A DNA stretch of 64,000 nt. Source: Brenneria sp. hezel4-2-4. Lineage in GTDB: Bacteria; Pseudomonadota; Gammaproteobacteria; Enterobacterales; Enterobacteriaceae. The position numbers and the translations under genes are program-made. The DNA is taken from positions 62,001 to 126,000 of the forward strand of contig NZ_JABJXS010000007.1 in the NCBI RefSeq assembly GCF_013155275.1, given 5' to 3'. Each line of letters begins with the position of its first letter. Position 1 is the first letter of the stretch. Shown here in pieces: positions 48,682 through 59,820 of this stretch. The notes beneath the pieces were generated by a model that saw nothing but the letters and a program-made list of their open reading frames with translations, ran no database searches and had not been told where the DNA came from.

Positions 48682-49626
48682 TCAGGACTGGACGATTTCC
48701 TGTTTCAACAATGAACTTGGCGCATAACCGAATGCTTGGCGGAACGCCCGGCTGAAGTGGGAGAGATCCTTGAAACCGTACTCCATGGCTATCTGAGATA
48801 CGCTGCGCGCGCGTTTATCCTGCAGCGCATGGCGACAGGCCAATAGCCGTTCTTGCCATACCATGGCCATGGGCGTTTTTTGCCGGGCGGAGAACGCCCG
48901 CACCACGGTGCGGGGGGATACGTAGTGCGCTTTCGCGATCATATCCAACGACAGAGCGTCATCCTGTAAATGGTCGCGGATATATTGCACGATTTTTTCA
49001 TACAGGTTGTAATAGCGGTCGCTCGCGTTATCGTTATCCGCGACTTGCAGACTAAAGACCAACATGTCCAACATCATGTCGAAATACCTGATAGCCATGT
49101 CGTCATGGGTCATCAGAAGGGAATTTGAACTGGCTTGCAACAGCATCTCCCGCAGCGGCGTCATGCCTGGCCGGCTGGCATCCAGCGAGATGGCGGTGAA
49201 TTTCTCTACGTTAGGGATGCGCCGCATTAACAACGGGCGGGGAATACGCAAGATATGCAGCGCTTGCGAGTCGATGTTGAAAGTGAATTCTTTGGCTGAA
49301 TCATACAGTACCATACTGCCCGCTGGCAGTACGGCCTGCCGGCCACTTTGTTCGAACCAAGCCTGCCCCCGCTGCACCAGTCCAAGCCAAAGATCGTCAT
49401 TGGGGCCGCTACGTAGCTCTTGTGCCCCCCGTTTCCAGTGATGTGCCGGTGCATTGAGCGTAGCAAGCGAAAGGGACTTGATTGCCCGGAATTGCATGTA
49501 TGCCAGAAAGCCGCTCTTGGATACCGGCCGATTCGTTGCCTTGAGGCAATGACGACAAACGACCTCTGTCCAGTATTCAAAACGCTGCTTGTCAGCCATG
49601 TTCTCAGTTGAATACACGATGGACAT
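48682..49626 (-). CDS. AraC-family activator of the aldoxime/nitrile cluster
   Basis: 314 residues. The N-terminal domain resembles AraC-binding-like activators of nitrile and amide catabolism (RFEYWTEVVCRHCLKA start; HWKRGAQELRSGPNDDLWLGLVQRG). The C-terminal double HTH has DALSLDMIAKAHYVSPRTVVRAF and SVSQIAMEYGFKDLSHFSRAFRQAFGYAPSSL. ATG 49626 has GGAGGACAG just upstream. First in a line of same-strand catabolic genes, so it most likely activates them in response to aldoxime, nitrile or acid. Confidence 0.9.
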   Translation of the reverse strand: MSIVYSTENMADKQRFEYWTEVVCRHCLKATNRPVSKSGFLAYMQFRAIKSLSLATLNAPAHHWKRGAQELRSGPNDDLWLGLVQRGQAWFEQSGRQAVLPAGSMVLYDSAKEFTFNIDSQALHILRIPRPLLMRRIPNVEKFTAISLDASRPGMTPLREMLLQASSNSLLMTHDDMAIRYFDMMLDMLVFSLQVADNDNASDRYYNLYEKIVQYIRDHLQDDALSLDMIAKAHYVSPRTVVRAFSARQKTPMAMVWQERLLACRHALQDKRARSVSQIAMEYGFKDLSHFSRAFRQAFGYAPSSLLKQEIVQS

Positions 49627-50382
49627 ATTCTGTCCTCCACAACACTTTTTGAGAAATGGTGTGTACACCGCTATCAGCGTACGCTTTCATATAGCATGGT
49701 ATAAGCAAAAACTACGCCAATTATTCTGTTTCTGATGGGTAGATGTAATGTGTTAAAAAAACAATTAATTATGTAAGTTTGGTGTGTATGAATTCGGATT
49801 ATGTGCGGATTGCCACAAATTTTATAATGTTTATTGTAGTGCAACTGCACTAAATTGCTGTGCAACGTTGGTAGCTATCGGCGGGAATTGACTAACATCC
49901 CGATAACTATTTCATAGTAACGGGTAGTGCAATAATAACGGTAGGTAAAAAATATTAATTTTGTATTTTATGTATGATTATATTTTGTTTTTTTGTATTT
50001 GTTGGGGGATTGTGCTGGTTTTTGACTGTCCGATAGTTTGGTATCCGACCGGTAGATAAGCAGATGAGAAGCTATCCTTGCTTGCAGAACATTTTCAAAA
50101 TGACCTACAATATGGCCTACAGCGATTATGAATGGTAATGAGTTTTGTTACTTATCATATATATAGATGATAAGGTCGATTTCCGTCCGTTCCGCCACTT
50201 ATTATCTTTGGATGTTTTTATACATCCTATGAGTTAAGAAACCGCAACTCATCAGTGAGTTGCGGTTTTTTTTCGTCCCTATGTTTCCACCGGCATGCCG
50301 GGCAAGACAAAGATAATGAGTAGATCGCCCGAAGAGGGTATTCCGGTATACTCATATTGAATTGTTTATGACGGAAAGCGGT
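49627..50382. other. AT-rich intergenic region at a probable island edge
   Basis: No gene. It includes the repeated motif TGACCTACA (50101) and TGGCCTACA (50113), a stretch GGTCGATTTCCGTCCGTTCC-GCCA (50174-50197) that resembles a tRNA 3' end, and an orphan terminator at 50239. Together they look like an attachment site, but no integrase gene is in view. Confidence 0.35.
50239..50274 (+). terminator. Orphan rho-independent terminator
   Basis: AACCGCAACTCA-TCAG-TGAGTTGCGGTT followed by eight T. There is no plus-strand gene within 1 kb upstream, so it may end an unannotated small RNA or an ancient tRNA transcript. Confidence 0.85.
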
Positions 50383-50560
50383 TTAACTCCAGAACAAAGC
50401 CCCAGACCCGATACCGCATTCGCCGTGTTTGAGTTGTTCGTAGCGTGTCCATTCTTCCTGTGTCAATCCCCAGCATTGTGCGCAGTTGAGCACGACGCGC
50501 GGCAACTTTCTCAATGCTATTGATGTTGATAAGGGTATCGCTGTCAGATGATTTTTTCAT
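50383..50560 (-). pseudogene. Small unknown protein gene with a frameshift
   Basis: From ATG 50560 (GGAGGAAC upstream) it reads MKKSSDSDTLININSIEKVAARRAQLRTMLGID. Beyond codon 33 the open frame turns Arg/Thr-rich (TGRMDTLRTTQTRRMRYR). The neighbouring frame gives QEEWTRYEQLKHGECGIGSG and then ALFWS with a stop at 50385-50383, far more protein-like. A one-base indel near 50460 is the simplest reading. I do not recognise the family. Confidence 0.5.
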
Positions 50561-50619
50561 CGCTGTTCCTCCGTTGTTGATGTTGTCGAGGTAATACTAA
50601 AGGCGACAGAGGAGTGCGG

Positions 50620-51973
50620 CTACTGTAGGACACCGGACTGGATGCCGCTCTGGCCGAGGGTGACTGCGCCACTGCCGCCGTTGCCGAAAGCGACGACCGA
50701 ACTGGAGCGGAAGTCCGGATCGTTACGGTGGGTAAAAATGCGCAGTACCGCGTCCCCCAGCAATGCCATGCCGCCGCTATTGCCAGTGGCGGGGTTGCCC
50801 GCATCCGGCCAGGGGTTGGGCTGGCCGGGGTTTTCCGGTGGCAGAAGCAGGGTGCCCTGGACATCGCTGAGCGAAAAACCGGGTTGAACGACATGGCCGT
50901 TCTCATCGGTGACCGCGGTGAGAAGCGTACTGACGGTCCCGATCTGGACGTCGGTGAAGCAGGTGTCGCCAGGCGTTCCTTCCTTGCAGCGCGGCAGATC
51001 CACGGCGGCACGGAAATCGCACGCCATCGGATTCTGGATGAGGCCGTCCTTGACGCCGTCTATCGCATCGCATTTCTGATTGATAATGGGAGCCGGCTTT
51101 TTCAGCAGCGCGGGAGATACCAGGGCATCGGGGGAGCGGATGGAGGCCAGCGACAGGCCGACGCCCTGAAAAGCCTTGGTCGCCAGGTTGACGTATGCCG
51201 ATCCGGCGACGAAGCCGTCGAATTCCTCCGGAAAGTGAGACGCTGCAACCAGCGTGTCGCGGCCGCCACCCGAGCATCCGCAGAAGTAGGAATAGGCGAT
51301 CTCCTACGACTGGCCGGAGACCCGTCCATAGAACGCGGTGGTGAATTGTTTGCCCATGCCGGCCAGAACCTTGTGGGCGCGATAGAGGAAGTCATCCAGC
51401 GCGTCCTGGTCGATCTCCCCATCGCTCTTAACGGCCCATTTGCCCTGGGTGAAGCCGTAGTGTCCCTCGTCCGTCGCGAAAGAGGCATAGCCCTTTCGCA
51501 AGACGTCGGTCGGCTTGCCCTGCACGCTGATAGAGATCGTCGGCCAGGTGGCGTTGCTGACTGAGAATGTGCCGCAATGTCCGCCGCAGCCGATCTGCAG
51601 GTACTTGCGGTTCCAGTTTTCAGGCAGCGTTGCGAGGAAGTGAGCCGTCTTTCCCGTGGCCTCGTTGGTGACGAAGGTGCCCGTGATCTGGCAATAGGCC
51701 GGCATGTCGTTCGTGGCCGGGGTAAACTTGACGCCGGTGGTGAGGAAAGGCCCGGACTGAGCCTCGTCCGGCAATCGCCGGACATCGACTTTCGTGCGCA
51801 GCCCGGACACGAGCGTTTGCAGCGCTGCGGGTTGGCACAGTTCGCTCAACGGTACGGATGAGGCCTGCGCTGGCGGCGACACAGGCGGTGTGCGGTCGTA
51901 TACGACGAAGAGTGCGATGGTCGGTCGCCAGCGTCAAGGCGGCGATGCCAGAGAGAACCGGTAGTCTTTTCAT
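50620..51973 (-). pseudogene. Tannase/feruloyl-esterase family protein, broken
   Basis: ATG 51973 starts a signal peptide (MKRLPVLSGIAALTLA). The frame slips near 51922 and continues as TIALFVVYDRTPPVSPPAQA. The tannase fold follows (ATLPENWNRKYLQIGCGGHCG, ATDEGHYG) to an in-frame TAG (51306-51304) between VSGQS and EIAYSYFCGC. The nucleophile motif GCSGGGRD comes directly after that stop. The text ends at VLQ (50620) without the lid and catalytic Asp/His region. A frameshift, a nonsense codon and a truncation show it is dead. Relatives are secreted esterases for plant phenolic esters. Confidence 0.85.
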
Positions 51974-51982
51974 TTCAGTGTC

Positions 51983-52129
51983 CTATTGTTTGTAGCCCGT
52001 GAAACGCTCTTGCACACCTGCCGGCGCTTTTTCCGGCGTCTGCAAAAGGGCGATGATTGCCCTCTCGGCCCATTCTTTCAACACTGCCTGGCCGAGTTGG
52101 CCGTTGGCACCGCCAACACCGATTCTCAT
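51983..52129 (-). pseudogene. N-terminal fragment of an NmrA-like NAD(P)H-binding protein
   Basis: MRIGVGGANGQLGQAVLKEWAERAIIALLQTPEKAPAGVQERFTGYKQ in parts: a Rossmann GxxGxxG start, then the R/TPEK motif and a stop at residue 49. Full proteins have about 280 residues. AAGGATG lies upstream of the ATG. It is divergent from an intact relative at 52250, so it may be the damaged half of a former pair. Confidence 0.65.
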
Positions 52130-52249
52130 AACAACATCCTTTGGTTAGCTACAAAACTTTTGTTCGTAACGATACCATGGTAGTTTCTGATATTCGCAAG
52201 AGTGTACAACTCTGTTCGTTACGTAATCTTATCCAAATAGGGGATGACG

Positions 52250-52912
52250 ATGCGAATTGTGGTTCTGGGCGCAACCGGCACAACGGGCGGATACGCTGTG
52301 AGTGAGGCGCTGGCCGCGGGATATGAAGTCGTGGCCTATGTCCGTAATCCCCGAGCCGTGCAGCCCCGTGCCGGACTTACGGTGATGGACGGTTCGGTCG
52401 AGGACGTCGCCGCAATGCGGGGGGCGTTCGAGGGCGCCGAAGCCGTGGTCTATTGCCTTGGCGTCCGCACCAGCGTCAGATCGGTGTTCCGGAAGACGGA
52501 TTTTCAACAAAGGACGCTGCCCAAGGTCATTGCTGCTATCAATGCAGCGGGTGTCAGACGTTTCGTGTTGCTGTCGTCCTTTGGGGTGGGCGAAACGCGA
52601 GCCAAAGGGGCATTTATCCCCAGGTTCGTGTTCCATACCCTGTTCGGCGGCAGCCTGTTTGCCGACAAGGCCATCGCCGAACGGGCGCTCTCCGATTGCC
52701 GGGCGAACTGGACGGCGGTCTATCCGGTTTCACTGAAAAACGGACCCGTTGATTCGGCTTGGGACCTGCTGCCGCTGGACGATGTTCGCCATGTTCCGGG
52801 AAACCCCATGCTGACTTTTGCAACGGTTGCCAAAGTGCTTGTAGATTTGATCTCCGATGACAGCCGGAATCGGCGCAAGCTACTACTGACGGCTCACGGC
52901 GCATGGAAATAA
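52250..52912 (+). CDS. NAD(P)H-binding NmrA/SDR-type protein
   Basis: 220 residues. MRIVVLGATGTTGGYAVSEAL dinucleotide loop, VAYVRNP, DGSVEDVAAM, FVLLSSFGVG. Atypical SDR with no Tyr-Lys pair seen, like redox sensors or quinone reductases. ATG 52250 with AGGGG 6 nt upstream is preferred over the ATG at 52244. Divergent promoter shared with the fragment on the left; IS110 remnant follows its stop directly. Confidence 0.8.
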   Translation: MRIVVLGATGTTGGYAVSEALAAGYEVVAYVRNPRAVQPRAGLTVMDGSVEDVAAMRGAFEGAEAVVYCLGVRTSVRSVFRKTDFQQRTLPKVIAAINAAGVRRFVLLSSFGVGETRAKGAFIPRFVFHTLFGGSLFADKAIAERALSDCRANWTAVYPVSLKNGPVDSAWDLLPLDDVRHVPGNPMLTFATVAKVLVDLISDDSRNRRKLLLTAHGAWK

Positions 52913-52913
52913 A

Positions 52914-52994
52914 ACCTCGATTTTCGCTGATCCAGACACATACCTGAAAGACAGATTTAGCCAGATCGATACCGATGACTTTTATCGCGTTCAT
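52914..52994 (-). pseudogene. IS110-family transposase N-terminal remnant
   Basis: MNAIKVIGIDLAKSVFQVCV, then WISENRG, is the start of an IS110 transposase (DEDD-type, first Asp in GIDLAK). Only about 27 codons are homologous; the frame then runs into the antisense of the SDR gene. A different subgroup from the copy at 10490-11504. Confidence 0.7.
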
Positions 52995-53053
52995 GATGCT
53001 GTACCCCAGAAAAGAAGACCGCTCAGCATAAGTGTGGCAGGACTTACGATAAT

Positions 53054-53088
53054 GAAACCGTATCGCCGAAAGGCATACGGTTTCTTTT
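53054..53088 (+). terminator. Rho-independent terminator
   Basis: GAAACCGTAT-(CGCCGAAAGGC)-ATACGGTTTC followed by TTTT; the loop itself can pair as GCC/GGC. Probably ended the plus-strand transcript that included the SDR gene. Confidence 0.7.
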
Positions 53089-53295
53089 CCTCTTTATGAT
53101 ATCTCCGGCATAGCCGGGTATCCGACGCGAAATGGCTCACGCTACGAAAAGAGAATATTTTTTATGGTGCGCATCCCTGCGTACCACCATAACGCAATTT
53201 CGCCTGGAAATTTTTTACTCCACGTGAATGGCGGGAGGCGCATTAAACGATAATACGCCTTCTGTTTTGTCGCCAATAGGGTTGTGGAAAAGGAT

Positions 53296-54444
53296 TTACA
53301 TTACCGTGAGGTGCATAAATGAACCATTAAAGCGTCCGCTTTCCGGAATAAAGCAAAGAATTTTCTGTCCGCTTTTCAGCTCATTGGATTTAATCAGTTC
53401 GTCCAGCATAATATAAATAGAAGCAGAACCGACATTACCTTTGGTGGTCAGATTGGTGAACCAGCGCTCCTGTGGAATATTAAAACTATTTTTTTCCATA
53501 CATTCGGCAATCGGTTGGCGGAAATAATTTGATGACATATGAGGCAGGAACCAATCAATATTGTCTGCCGAAATTCTCCGGCGCTCAATAGTTTTAAGCA
53601 GCGGTTTTCCCAAAGCAATATCGACGATATTCTCATTCAGTAATCTAACATCTTGTTTTACGGAAAAAATAGAACGATCTCCCCAATCTTTGACCGGGAA
53701 ACGCATCCAGCCAATCAGCGTGCCGTTTTCATCTTTTTCCGCTCCGGAATACATACAGGTTTCCAACTCATTAGCGTAAGAATAGATATCAATCCAGTCG
53801 ATACGCAGCGAGGAACCATTTGGACGTGGTTGGTTTTCCAGCAAGATGGCGCCCGCGCCGTCTGACAACATCCAACGCAGGAAATCTTTTTCAAAGGCGA
53901 TTTCAGGGTGTTTTTCTAGTGCTTCGACTTTCGCCTGATTTTCATTGATAAAGTTACGCGCGTGCATTACCGTTGAGGCGATTTCAGATGCGGTGGTGAC
54001 GGCATTGCGGGAGGCGCCGGAAAGCACCGACAGCCATCCGTATTTTAATGCGGTAACGCCCGCTACGCAGATCCCCGCTGTGGAAACCACTTCGCAAGAA
54101 GGATTACCCAGTTCTCCGTGCACCATCACGCCGTGGTTAGGCATCAGTTGGTCGGGCATGCTGGTGCCTGTGGCAAGGCATTCAATATCTTCCGGGGAGA
54201 AATCGTCGTCAAATAGGCCTTTTATCGCTTCCGCCGTGAGTTGCGCATTGGTATAACGAGGCTCCCCTGTTTCTGGGTCTAAAACGTAATAACGTGTTTT
54301 AATACCATTACTGCGTAATACAATTTTTTTTGCTCTGGACGGCGCTCCGCCAATATATCCCAATACCTTTTCAATTGAGTTATTATCAACCGGTTCGCCC
54401 GGCATAAATGAGGATGTTTTGTTTATATAGACACAATTATCCAT
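53296..54444 (-). CDS. Orphan ketoacyl-ACP synthase III-like enzyme (DarB/StlD style)
   Basis: 382 residues, thiolase fold. Catalytic triad Cys126 ([10 protein letters not shown]), His302 (FLPHMSS) and Asn337 (TKGNVGSAS). The length and the N-terminal part exceed those of fatty-acid FabH. Stand-alone KASIII-like enzymes of this kind (DarB, StlD, PpyS groups) join two acyl or keto-acyl chains to form dialkylresorcinols, cyclohexanediones or pyrones. No carrier protein or tailoring gene adjoins, so the product is unknown. It is flanked by 383 and 437 bp of non-coding, AT-rich DNA. Confidence 0.75.
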   Translation of the reverse strand: MDNCVYINKTSSFMPGEPVDNNSIEKVLGYIGGAPSRAKKIVLRSNGIKTRYYVLDPETGEPRYTNAQLTAEAIKGLFDDDFSPEDIECLATGTSMPDQLMPNHGVMVHGELGNPSCEVVSTAGICVAGVTALKYGWLSVLSGASRNAVTTASEIASTVMHARNFINENQAKVEALEKHPEIAFEKDFLRWMLSDGAGAILLENQPRPNGSSLRIDWIDIYSYANELETCMYSGAEKDENGTLIGWMRFPVKDWGDRSIFSVKQDVRLLNENIVDIALGKPLLKTIERRRISADNIDWFLPHMSSNYFRQPIAECMEKNSFNIPQERWFTNLTTKGNVGSASIYIMLDELIKSNELKSGQKILCFIPESGRFNGSFMHLTVM

Positions 54445-54881
54445 TATAACACTCCGTTATTATAAATTACAGGTTTGAAGTTCCCGGTGTCAAATACGCA
54501 ACCAAATTAAATATACAGGGTATTATTAATGCCCTAGAGAAGAATGACGGCGTTTTATTAGTGTGATTTTTATAGTGATGAATAGTGAATGATTCACTGC
54601 TAATTATTTTTTTTGAAATCCTATATACTTCTAAGACTTTATCGGCGTGGCTATTATGGTAGGTGTTGGAACTCTTCTTTTCAAATTTAAATAAATTTAA
54701 TTTGTGCTTTTTTCATTTATTTTTTTCTGAAAACAGATGAAATGAATTATCGAAGCTAAGTCGATATATTTTTTTTTCGTGAGAATAACGGATTTTTACA
54801 ATGATTTGTTTTCTATCATGAATTGGAGAATATTGCGCCTGAGGGGGAAATTATGAGGCGAACGCCCCATAATTCCCGGAA
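54445..54881. other. AT-rich intergenic, nrdF end hairpin
   Basis: The right end has an inverted repeat (GGGAAATTATGAGGCG / CGCCCCATAATTCCC, about 54846-54877) close behind the nrdF stop and likely its terminator. The remainder is very AT-rich promoter DNA for the ketosynthase gene. Confidence 0.5.
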
Positions 54882-55868
<987 letters not shown>

Positions 55869-58019
55869 TTACAAAGCGCAGGACACGCAGCCCTGAACCT
55901 CGGTACCTTCCAATGCCATCTGCCGTATGCGAATGTAGTAAATGGTTTTGATGCCTTTGGTCCACGCATAGATTTGCGCTTTATTGATATCCCGCGTGGT
56001 GGCGGTATCACGGAAGAACAGCGTCAGCGACAATCCCTGGTCGACATGCTGGGTTGCCGCCGCGTAGGTATCAATAATCTTCTGCGGGCCGATGTCATAG
56101 GCGTCCTGGTAATATTCCAGATTGTCATTGGTCATGTAGGGGGCAGGGTAGTAGACCCGGCCAATCTTGCCCTCTTTGCGGATTTCAATCCTCGACACGA
56201 TCGGGTGGATGCTTGATGTGGAGTGATTGATATAGGAAATCGAGCCGGTCGGGGGCACTGCCTGCAAGTTCTGGTTATAAATACCATGCGTCATAACGGC
56301 GTCGCGCAGCGTTGCCCAGTCCTGCTGGTCGGGAATGGTTATCCCCGCTTGTTCGAACAGTTCACGCACCCGTTCCGTAGCGGGTTGCCAGCGTTGTTCC
56401 ACGTATTTATCGAAGTACTCGCCGGAGGCGTATTTAGAATTTTCGAATCCTTTAAAACGCCGTCCGCGCTCTATCGCCAGCTGATTTGAGGCGCGTAGCG
56501 CATGGTAGGCAACGGTGTAAAAATAGATATTGGTGAAGTCGATCGCTTCCTCTGAACCGTAAAATATTCTCTCGCGGGCCAGATAGCCATGCAGATTCAT
56601 CTGCCCGAGGCCGATAGCGTGGGATTCATCGTTGCCTTTTTCTATCGATGGCACGGAGCGGATGTGGCTCATATCGGAGACGGCGGACAGCGCCCGGATC
56701 GCCATTTCAACCGTGAGGCCGAAGTCTGGCGACGACATCGCCTTAGCGATATTCAGGGAGCCGAGGTTGCAGGAGATGTCTTTACCAATGTGGCGATAAC
56801 CGAGATCTTCGTCGTACAGGCTTGCGTCATTGACCTGCAAAATCTCGGAGCACAGGTTGCTCATATTGATGCGGCCCTGAATCGGATTGGCGCGATTGAC
56901 CGTGTCCTCGAACATCATATAGGGATAGCCGGACTCAAACTGGATCTCGGCCAGGATCTGAAAGAACTCCCGCGCCTTGATCTGCGATTTACGGATCCGT
57001 TTGTCGTTGACCATCTCATGGTATTTTTCGCTGACGCTGATTTCCGACAGCGGAACGCCATACACCTGCTCGACGTCGTAGGGCGAAAACAGGTACATCA
57101 CCTGATTGTTTTTCGCCAGTTGGAAAGTGATGTCCGGGATGACCACGCCAAGCGACAACGTTTTAATGCGGATTTTCTCATCGGCATTTTCCCGCTTGGT
57201 ATCGAGGAAGCGCAGAATGTCGGGGTGGTGGGCGTTGAGGTATACCGCGCCGGCGCCTTGACGCGCGCCCAACTGATTAGCGTAGGAAAAGGCGTCTTCC
57301 AGCATTTTCATCACCGGGATGATGCCGGATGACTGGTTCTCTATTCTTTTTATCGGCGCGCCGGTTTCGCGGATATTGGTAAGCATGAAGGCCACGCCGC
57401 CGCCGCGTTTGGAGAGTTGTAACGCGGAGTTAATCGCGCGTCCAATCGATTCCATGTTGTCTTCAATACGCAGCAGGAAGCAGGAGACCAGTTCGCCGCG
57501 CTGTTTTTTTCCGCAGTTGAGAAAGGTGGGCGTGGCAGGCTGAAAACGGCCGCTAATGATTTCCTCCACCAGCGCGCCGGCAAGCTCGGTGTTACCGGCC
57601 GCCAACGTGAGCGCCACCATGCAGACGCGATCTTCGTAGCGTTCCAGATAGCGCTTGCCGTCAAAGGTTTTGAGCGTATAGCCGGTGTAGTATTTGAACG
57701 CGCCAAGAAAGGTCTGGAAACGGAATTTATGGCTGTAGGCCTGTTGAAAAAGACTTTTGATAAAGCTGAAGGCGTACTGATCCAGCACCTCGGCTTCGTA
57801 ATAGTTCTCTTCAACCAGATAGCGCAGCTTTTCTTCCAGGTTATGGAAGAACACCGTATTCTGATTGACGTGCTGTAAGAAATAGCGCCGCGCCGCCAGC
57901 TTGTCCTGCTCGAACTGAATGTGACCCTCGGCGTCGTAAAGGTTCAGCATGGCATTCAGCGCATGGTAATCCAGCTCCGTGGCGGCTGGTTTGGTGATCA
58001 CGGGTTCTGTTGTTGCCAA
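55869..58019 (-). CDS. nrdE: Class Ib ribonucleotide reductase alpha subunit
   Basis: 716 residues. The redox and radical residues can be seen: [15 protein letters not shown] (Cys), NLCSEIL (Cys with Asn), and the C-terminal GCVSCAL cysteines reduced by NrdH. It reduces NDPs to dNDPs. ATG 58019 overlaps nrdI by 22 bp. Complete, no lesions seen. Confidence 0.98.
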   Translation of the reverse strand: MATTEPVITKPAATELDYHALNAMLNLYDAEGHIQFEQDKLAARRYFLQHVNQNTVFFHNLEEKLRYLVEENYYEAEVLDQYAFSFIKSLFQQAYSHKFRFQTFLGAFKYYTGYTLKTFDGKRYLERYEDRVCMVALTLAAGNTELAGALVEEIISGRFQPATPTFLNCGKKQRGELVSCFLLRIEDNMESIGRAINSALQLSKRGGGVAFMLTNIRETGAPIKRIENQSSGIIPVMKMLEDAFSYANQLGARQGAGAVYLNAHHPDILRFLDTKRENADEKIRIKTLSLGVVIPDITFQLAKNNQVMYLFSPYDVEQVYGVPLSEISVSEKYHEMVNDKRIRKSQIKAREFFQILAEIQFESGYPYMMFEDTVNRANPIQGRINMSNLCSEILQVNDASLYDEDLGYRHIGKDISCNLGSLNIAKAMSSPDFGLTVEMAIRALSAVSDMSHIRSVPSIEKGNDESHAIGLGQMNLHGYLARERIFYGSEEAIDFTNIYFYTVAYHALRASNQLAIERGRRFKGFENSKYASGEYFDKYVEQRWQPATERVRELFEQAGITIPDQQDWATLRDAVMTHGIYNQNLQAVPPTGSISYINHSTSSIHPIVSRIEIRKEGKIGRVYYPAPYMTNDNLEYYQDAYDIGPQKIIDTYAAATQHVDQGLSLTLFFRDTATTRDINKAQIYAWTKGIKTIYYIRIRQMALEGTEVQGCVSCAL

Positions 58020-58405
58020 AATTCAGTTACTCCCTTTCGCACGTTTGCAACGTCTTCTGCCGTACCCAGCAGTTCGAAGCGATACAGATAAGGCACCTGA
58101 CACTTTTGCGCGATGATGTCGCCGGCGAGGCCGTAAGCGGCCCCAAAATTGGTATTGCCCGCGGCGATGACGCCGCGCAGGTAGTCGCGGTTTTGTCGAT
58201 CGTTCAGAAACAGGATCACCTGACGGGGCACCGAACCTTTGGCGCTTCCCCCTCCATAGCTGGGAACCACCAGAATATAGGGACGATCCATTTTCAGTCC
58301 GGGCTGTTCAATCGCTATCGGAATACGCAGGGCGGGCAACCCGACCCTGGCAACGAAGCGGTGGGTGTTCTCCGACTGGCTGGAAAAGTAAACCAGCGGG
58401 TTCAT
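57998..58405 (-). CDS. nrdI: NrdI flavodoxin-like protein
   Basis: 135 residues. FMN-binding [12 protein letters not shown] loop and [17 protein letters not shown]. It supplies the oxidant that assembles the NrdF cofactor. Gap of 9 bp from nrdH; overlaps nrdE. Confidence 0.97.
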   Translation of the reverse strand: MNPLVYFSSQSENTHRFVARVGLPALRIPIAIEQPGLKMDRPYILVVPSYGGGSAKGSVPRQVILFLNDRQNRDYLRGVIAAGNTNFGAAYGLAGDIIAQKCQVPYLYRFELLGTAEDVANVRKGVTEFWQQQNP

Positions 58406-58414
58406 CGCGCCCCC

Positions 58415-58654
58415 TTACTGCAACCGTTGAGATTGCTGTAGCGTGCTGATTTTATCCGGGCGAAAGCCGCTCCAGTGATCGTCAGCGGTCATCACCACCG
58501 GTACTTGCTGATAACCCAACGCTCTTACCTGCGCTAACGCCTGCTCATCTTCCGTTAAGTCCACCAGTTGATAATGAATGCCCTGCTTATCCAGTGCGCG
58601 GCATGTTGCATTACATTGAACACAGTCCGGCTTGGTGAAAATAGTAATACGCAT
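58415..58654 (-). CDS. nrdH: NrdH glutaredoxin-like electron donor
   Basis: 79 residues with redox motif CVQC (residues 11-14) and the WSGFRPDKI tail. It reduces NrdE. First gene of the operon; two NrdR boxes lie 119-161 bp upstream. Confidence 0.97.
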   Translation of the reverse strand: MRITIFTKPDCVQCNATCRALDKQGIHYQLVDLTEDEQALAQVRALGYQQVPVVMTADDHWSGFRPDKISTLQQSQRLQ

Positions 58655-58772
58655 GATTCGTATTTACCTTTTAATGTAAGAGTCATGTGTCGGAGCGGCT
58701 GTTTCTGTGGGCGTTAGCGCCCGTACCGATCCATGGAGCAACCATCATTTGCGATGCGGTTACGAATTAGAT

Positions 58773-58815
58773 ACTAGATGTAGGTGTTTTAAATTTCAAC
58801 CATACAATATATAGG
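58773..58815 (-). promoter_or_regulatory. NrdR box pair upstream of nrdHIEF
   Basis: ACTAGATGTAGG (58773-58784) and ACAATATATAGG (58804-58815) both fit the core CWATATWTWG-like NrdR box. Their centres are exactly 31 bp apart, the spacing known for NrdR. Confidence 0.65.
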
Positions 58816-58968
58816 AATTACGCTGAAATTTATCCAGCAGGGATGTAAGCCAGACGGCGCAAGGGAAAAATAAAAATCAAGGAAAAAATTTTCTTTCAAC
58901 AACGGAATAATCAACGCCGTTTCTGGCGGCGTTTTATTCAGTTCAGGTGGTTGCCGTTGATGAGGTGA

Positions 58969-58987
58969 AAGGGAGCCAGGCTCCCTT
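58969..58987 (-). terminator. Terminator hairpin after speD
   Basis: AAGGGAGC-CTG-GCTCCCTT on the minus strand, 10 nt after the speD stop, followed by TTTC. Confidence 0.6.
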
Positions 58988-58996
58988 GGTTGAACA

Positions 58997-59791
58997 TTAG
59001 AGTACGGGCAGGTTTCTGCCGTAATAGATCTCCTGCATTTCGTGATACAGCAAATCGGTGATTCGTTTACGTTCCTCGGCGCTTAATGTGCTGGGATCGA
59101 CGTTGAACAGGTAATGCTTAAGGTCGAAATCTTTCAGCAACATCTTGGTGTGGAACATGTTTTCCTGATAAACGTTGACATCCATCAGGTGATACAGCGA
59201 TTTCATGTCCGCCGACATAAAGTTCTGGATCGAGTTGATCTGATGATCGATAAAGTGTTTTACGCCATTGATATCGCGGGTAAAGCCGCGCACGCGATAA
59301 TCAATGGTGACGATATCCGATTCCAACTGGTGGATTAAATAGTTCAGCGCTTTCAGCGGCGAGATAACGCCGCAGGTCGACACTTCGATATCGGCGCGAA
59401 AGGTGCATAGCCCGACTTCAGGATGACTTTCCGGATAGGTGTGCACGCAAATGTGGCTTTTGTCCAGATGGGCGACCACGGAGTTGGGCAAGGGGCCCGG
59501 AAGCTCGGAGTTATCGACATCGCGCGGGTCCATCGGCTCTTCGCTGACCAGAATGGTCACGCTGGCGCCTTGCGGTTCGTAATCCTGACGGGCGATATTG
59601 AGAATGTTGGCGCCGATAATCGAGCAGGTTTCGCTCAGGATTTCGGTCAAACGGTTAGCGTTATACTGTTCATCAATGTAAGCGATGTAACCGTCACGGT
59701 CATCGGCAGTTCTGGTGTAACAGATATCGTAGATACAAAAACTCAGGCTTTTGGTCAGATTGTTAAAGCCGTGTAGTTTCAGCTTGTGCAA
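58997..59791 (-). CDS. speD: S-adenosylmethionine decarboxylase proenzyme
   Basis: 264 residues, the length of the E. coli enzyme. The self-cleavage site is Lys111-Ser112 in [17 protein letters not shown], where Ser112 becomes the pyruvoyl group. It supplies aminopropyl groups for spermidine. 29 bp downstream of speE, same strand. Confidence 0.98.
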   Translation of the reverse strand: MHKLKLHGFNNLTKSLSFCIYDICYTRTADDRDGYIAYIDEQYNANRLTEILSETCSIIGANILNIARQDYEPQGASVTILVSEEPMDPRDVDNSELPGPLPNSVVAHLDKSHICVHTYPESHPEVGLCTFRADIEVSTCGVISPLKALNYLIHQLESDIVTIDYRVRGFTRDINGVKHFIDHQINSIQNFMSADMKSLYHLMDVNVYQENMFHTKMLLKDFDLKHYLFNVDPSTLSAEERKRITDLLYHEMQEIYYGRNLPVL

Positions 59792-59820
59792 TTTAAGTCA
59801 CCCCCTTATGGATGCGATAA

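Larger units (their letters stand above)
52913..53295. other. IS110 remnant and terminator, no intact gene
   Basis: Contains the transposase fragment and hairpin listed separately. The rest (53090-53295) shows an imperfect GGTGCGCATCCCTGCGTACCACC hairpin (about 53165-53190) and nothing coding. Confidence 0.45.
58655..58996. other. nrdH upstream region and speD end
   Basis: Contains the NrdR boxes and two hairpins: AACGCCG/CGGCGTT (58913-58933) and AAGGGAGC/GCTCCCTT (58969-58987). No gene. Confidence 0.6.
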
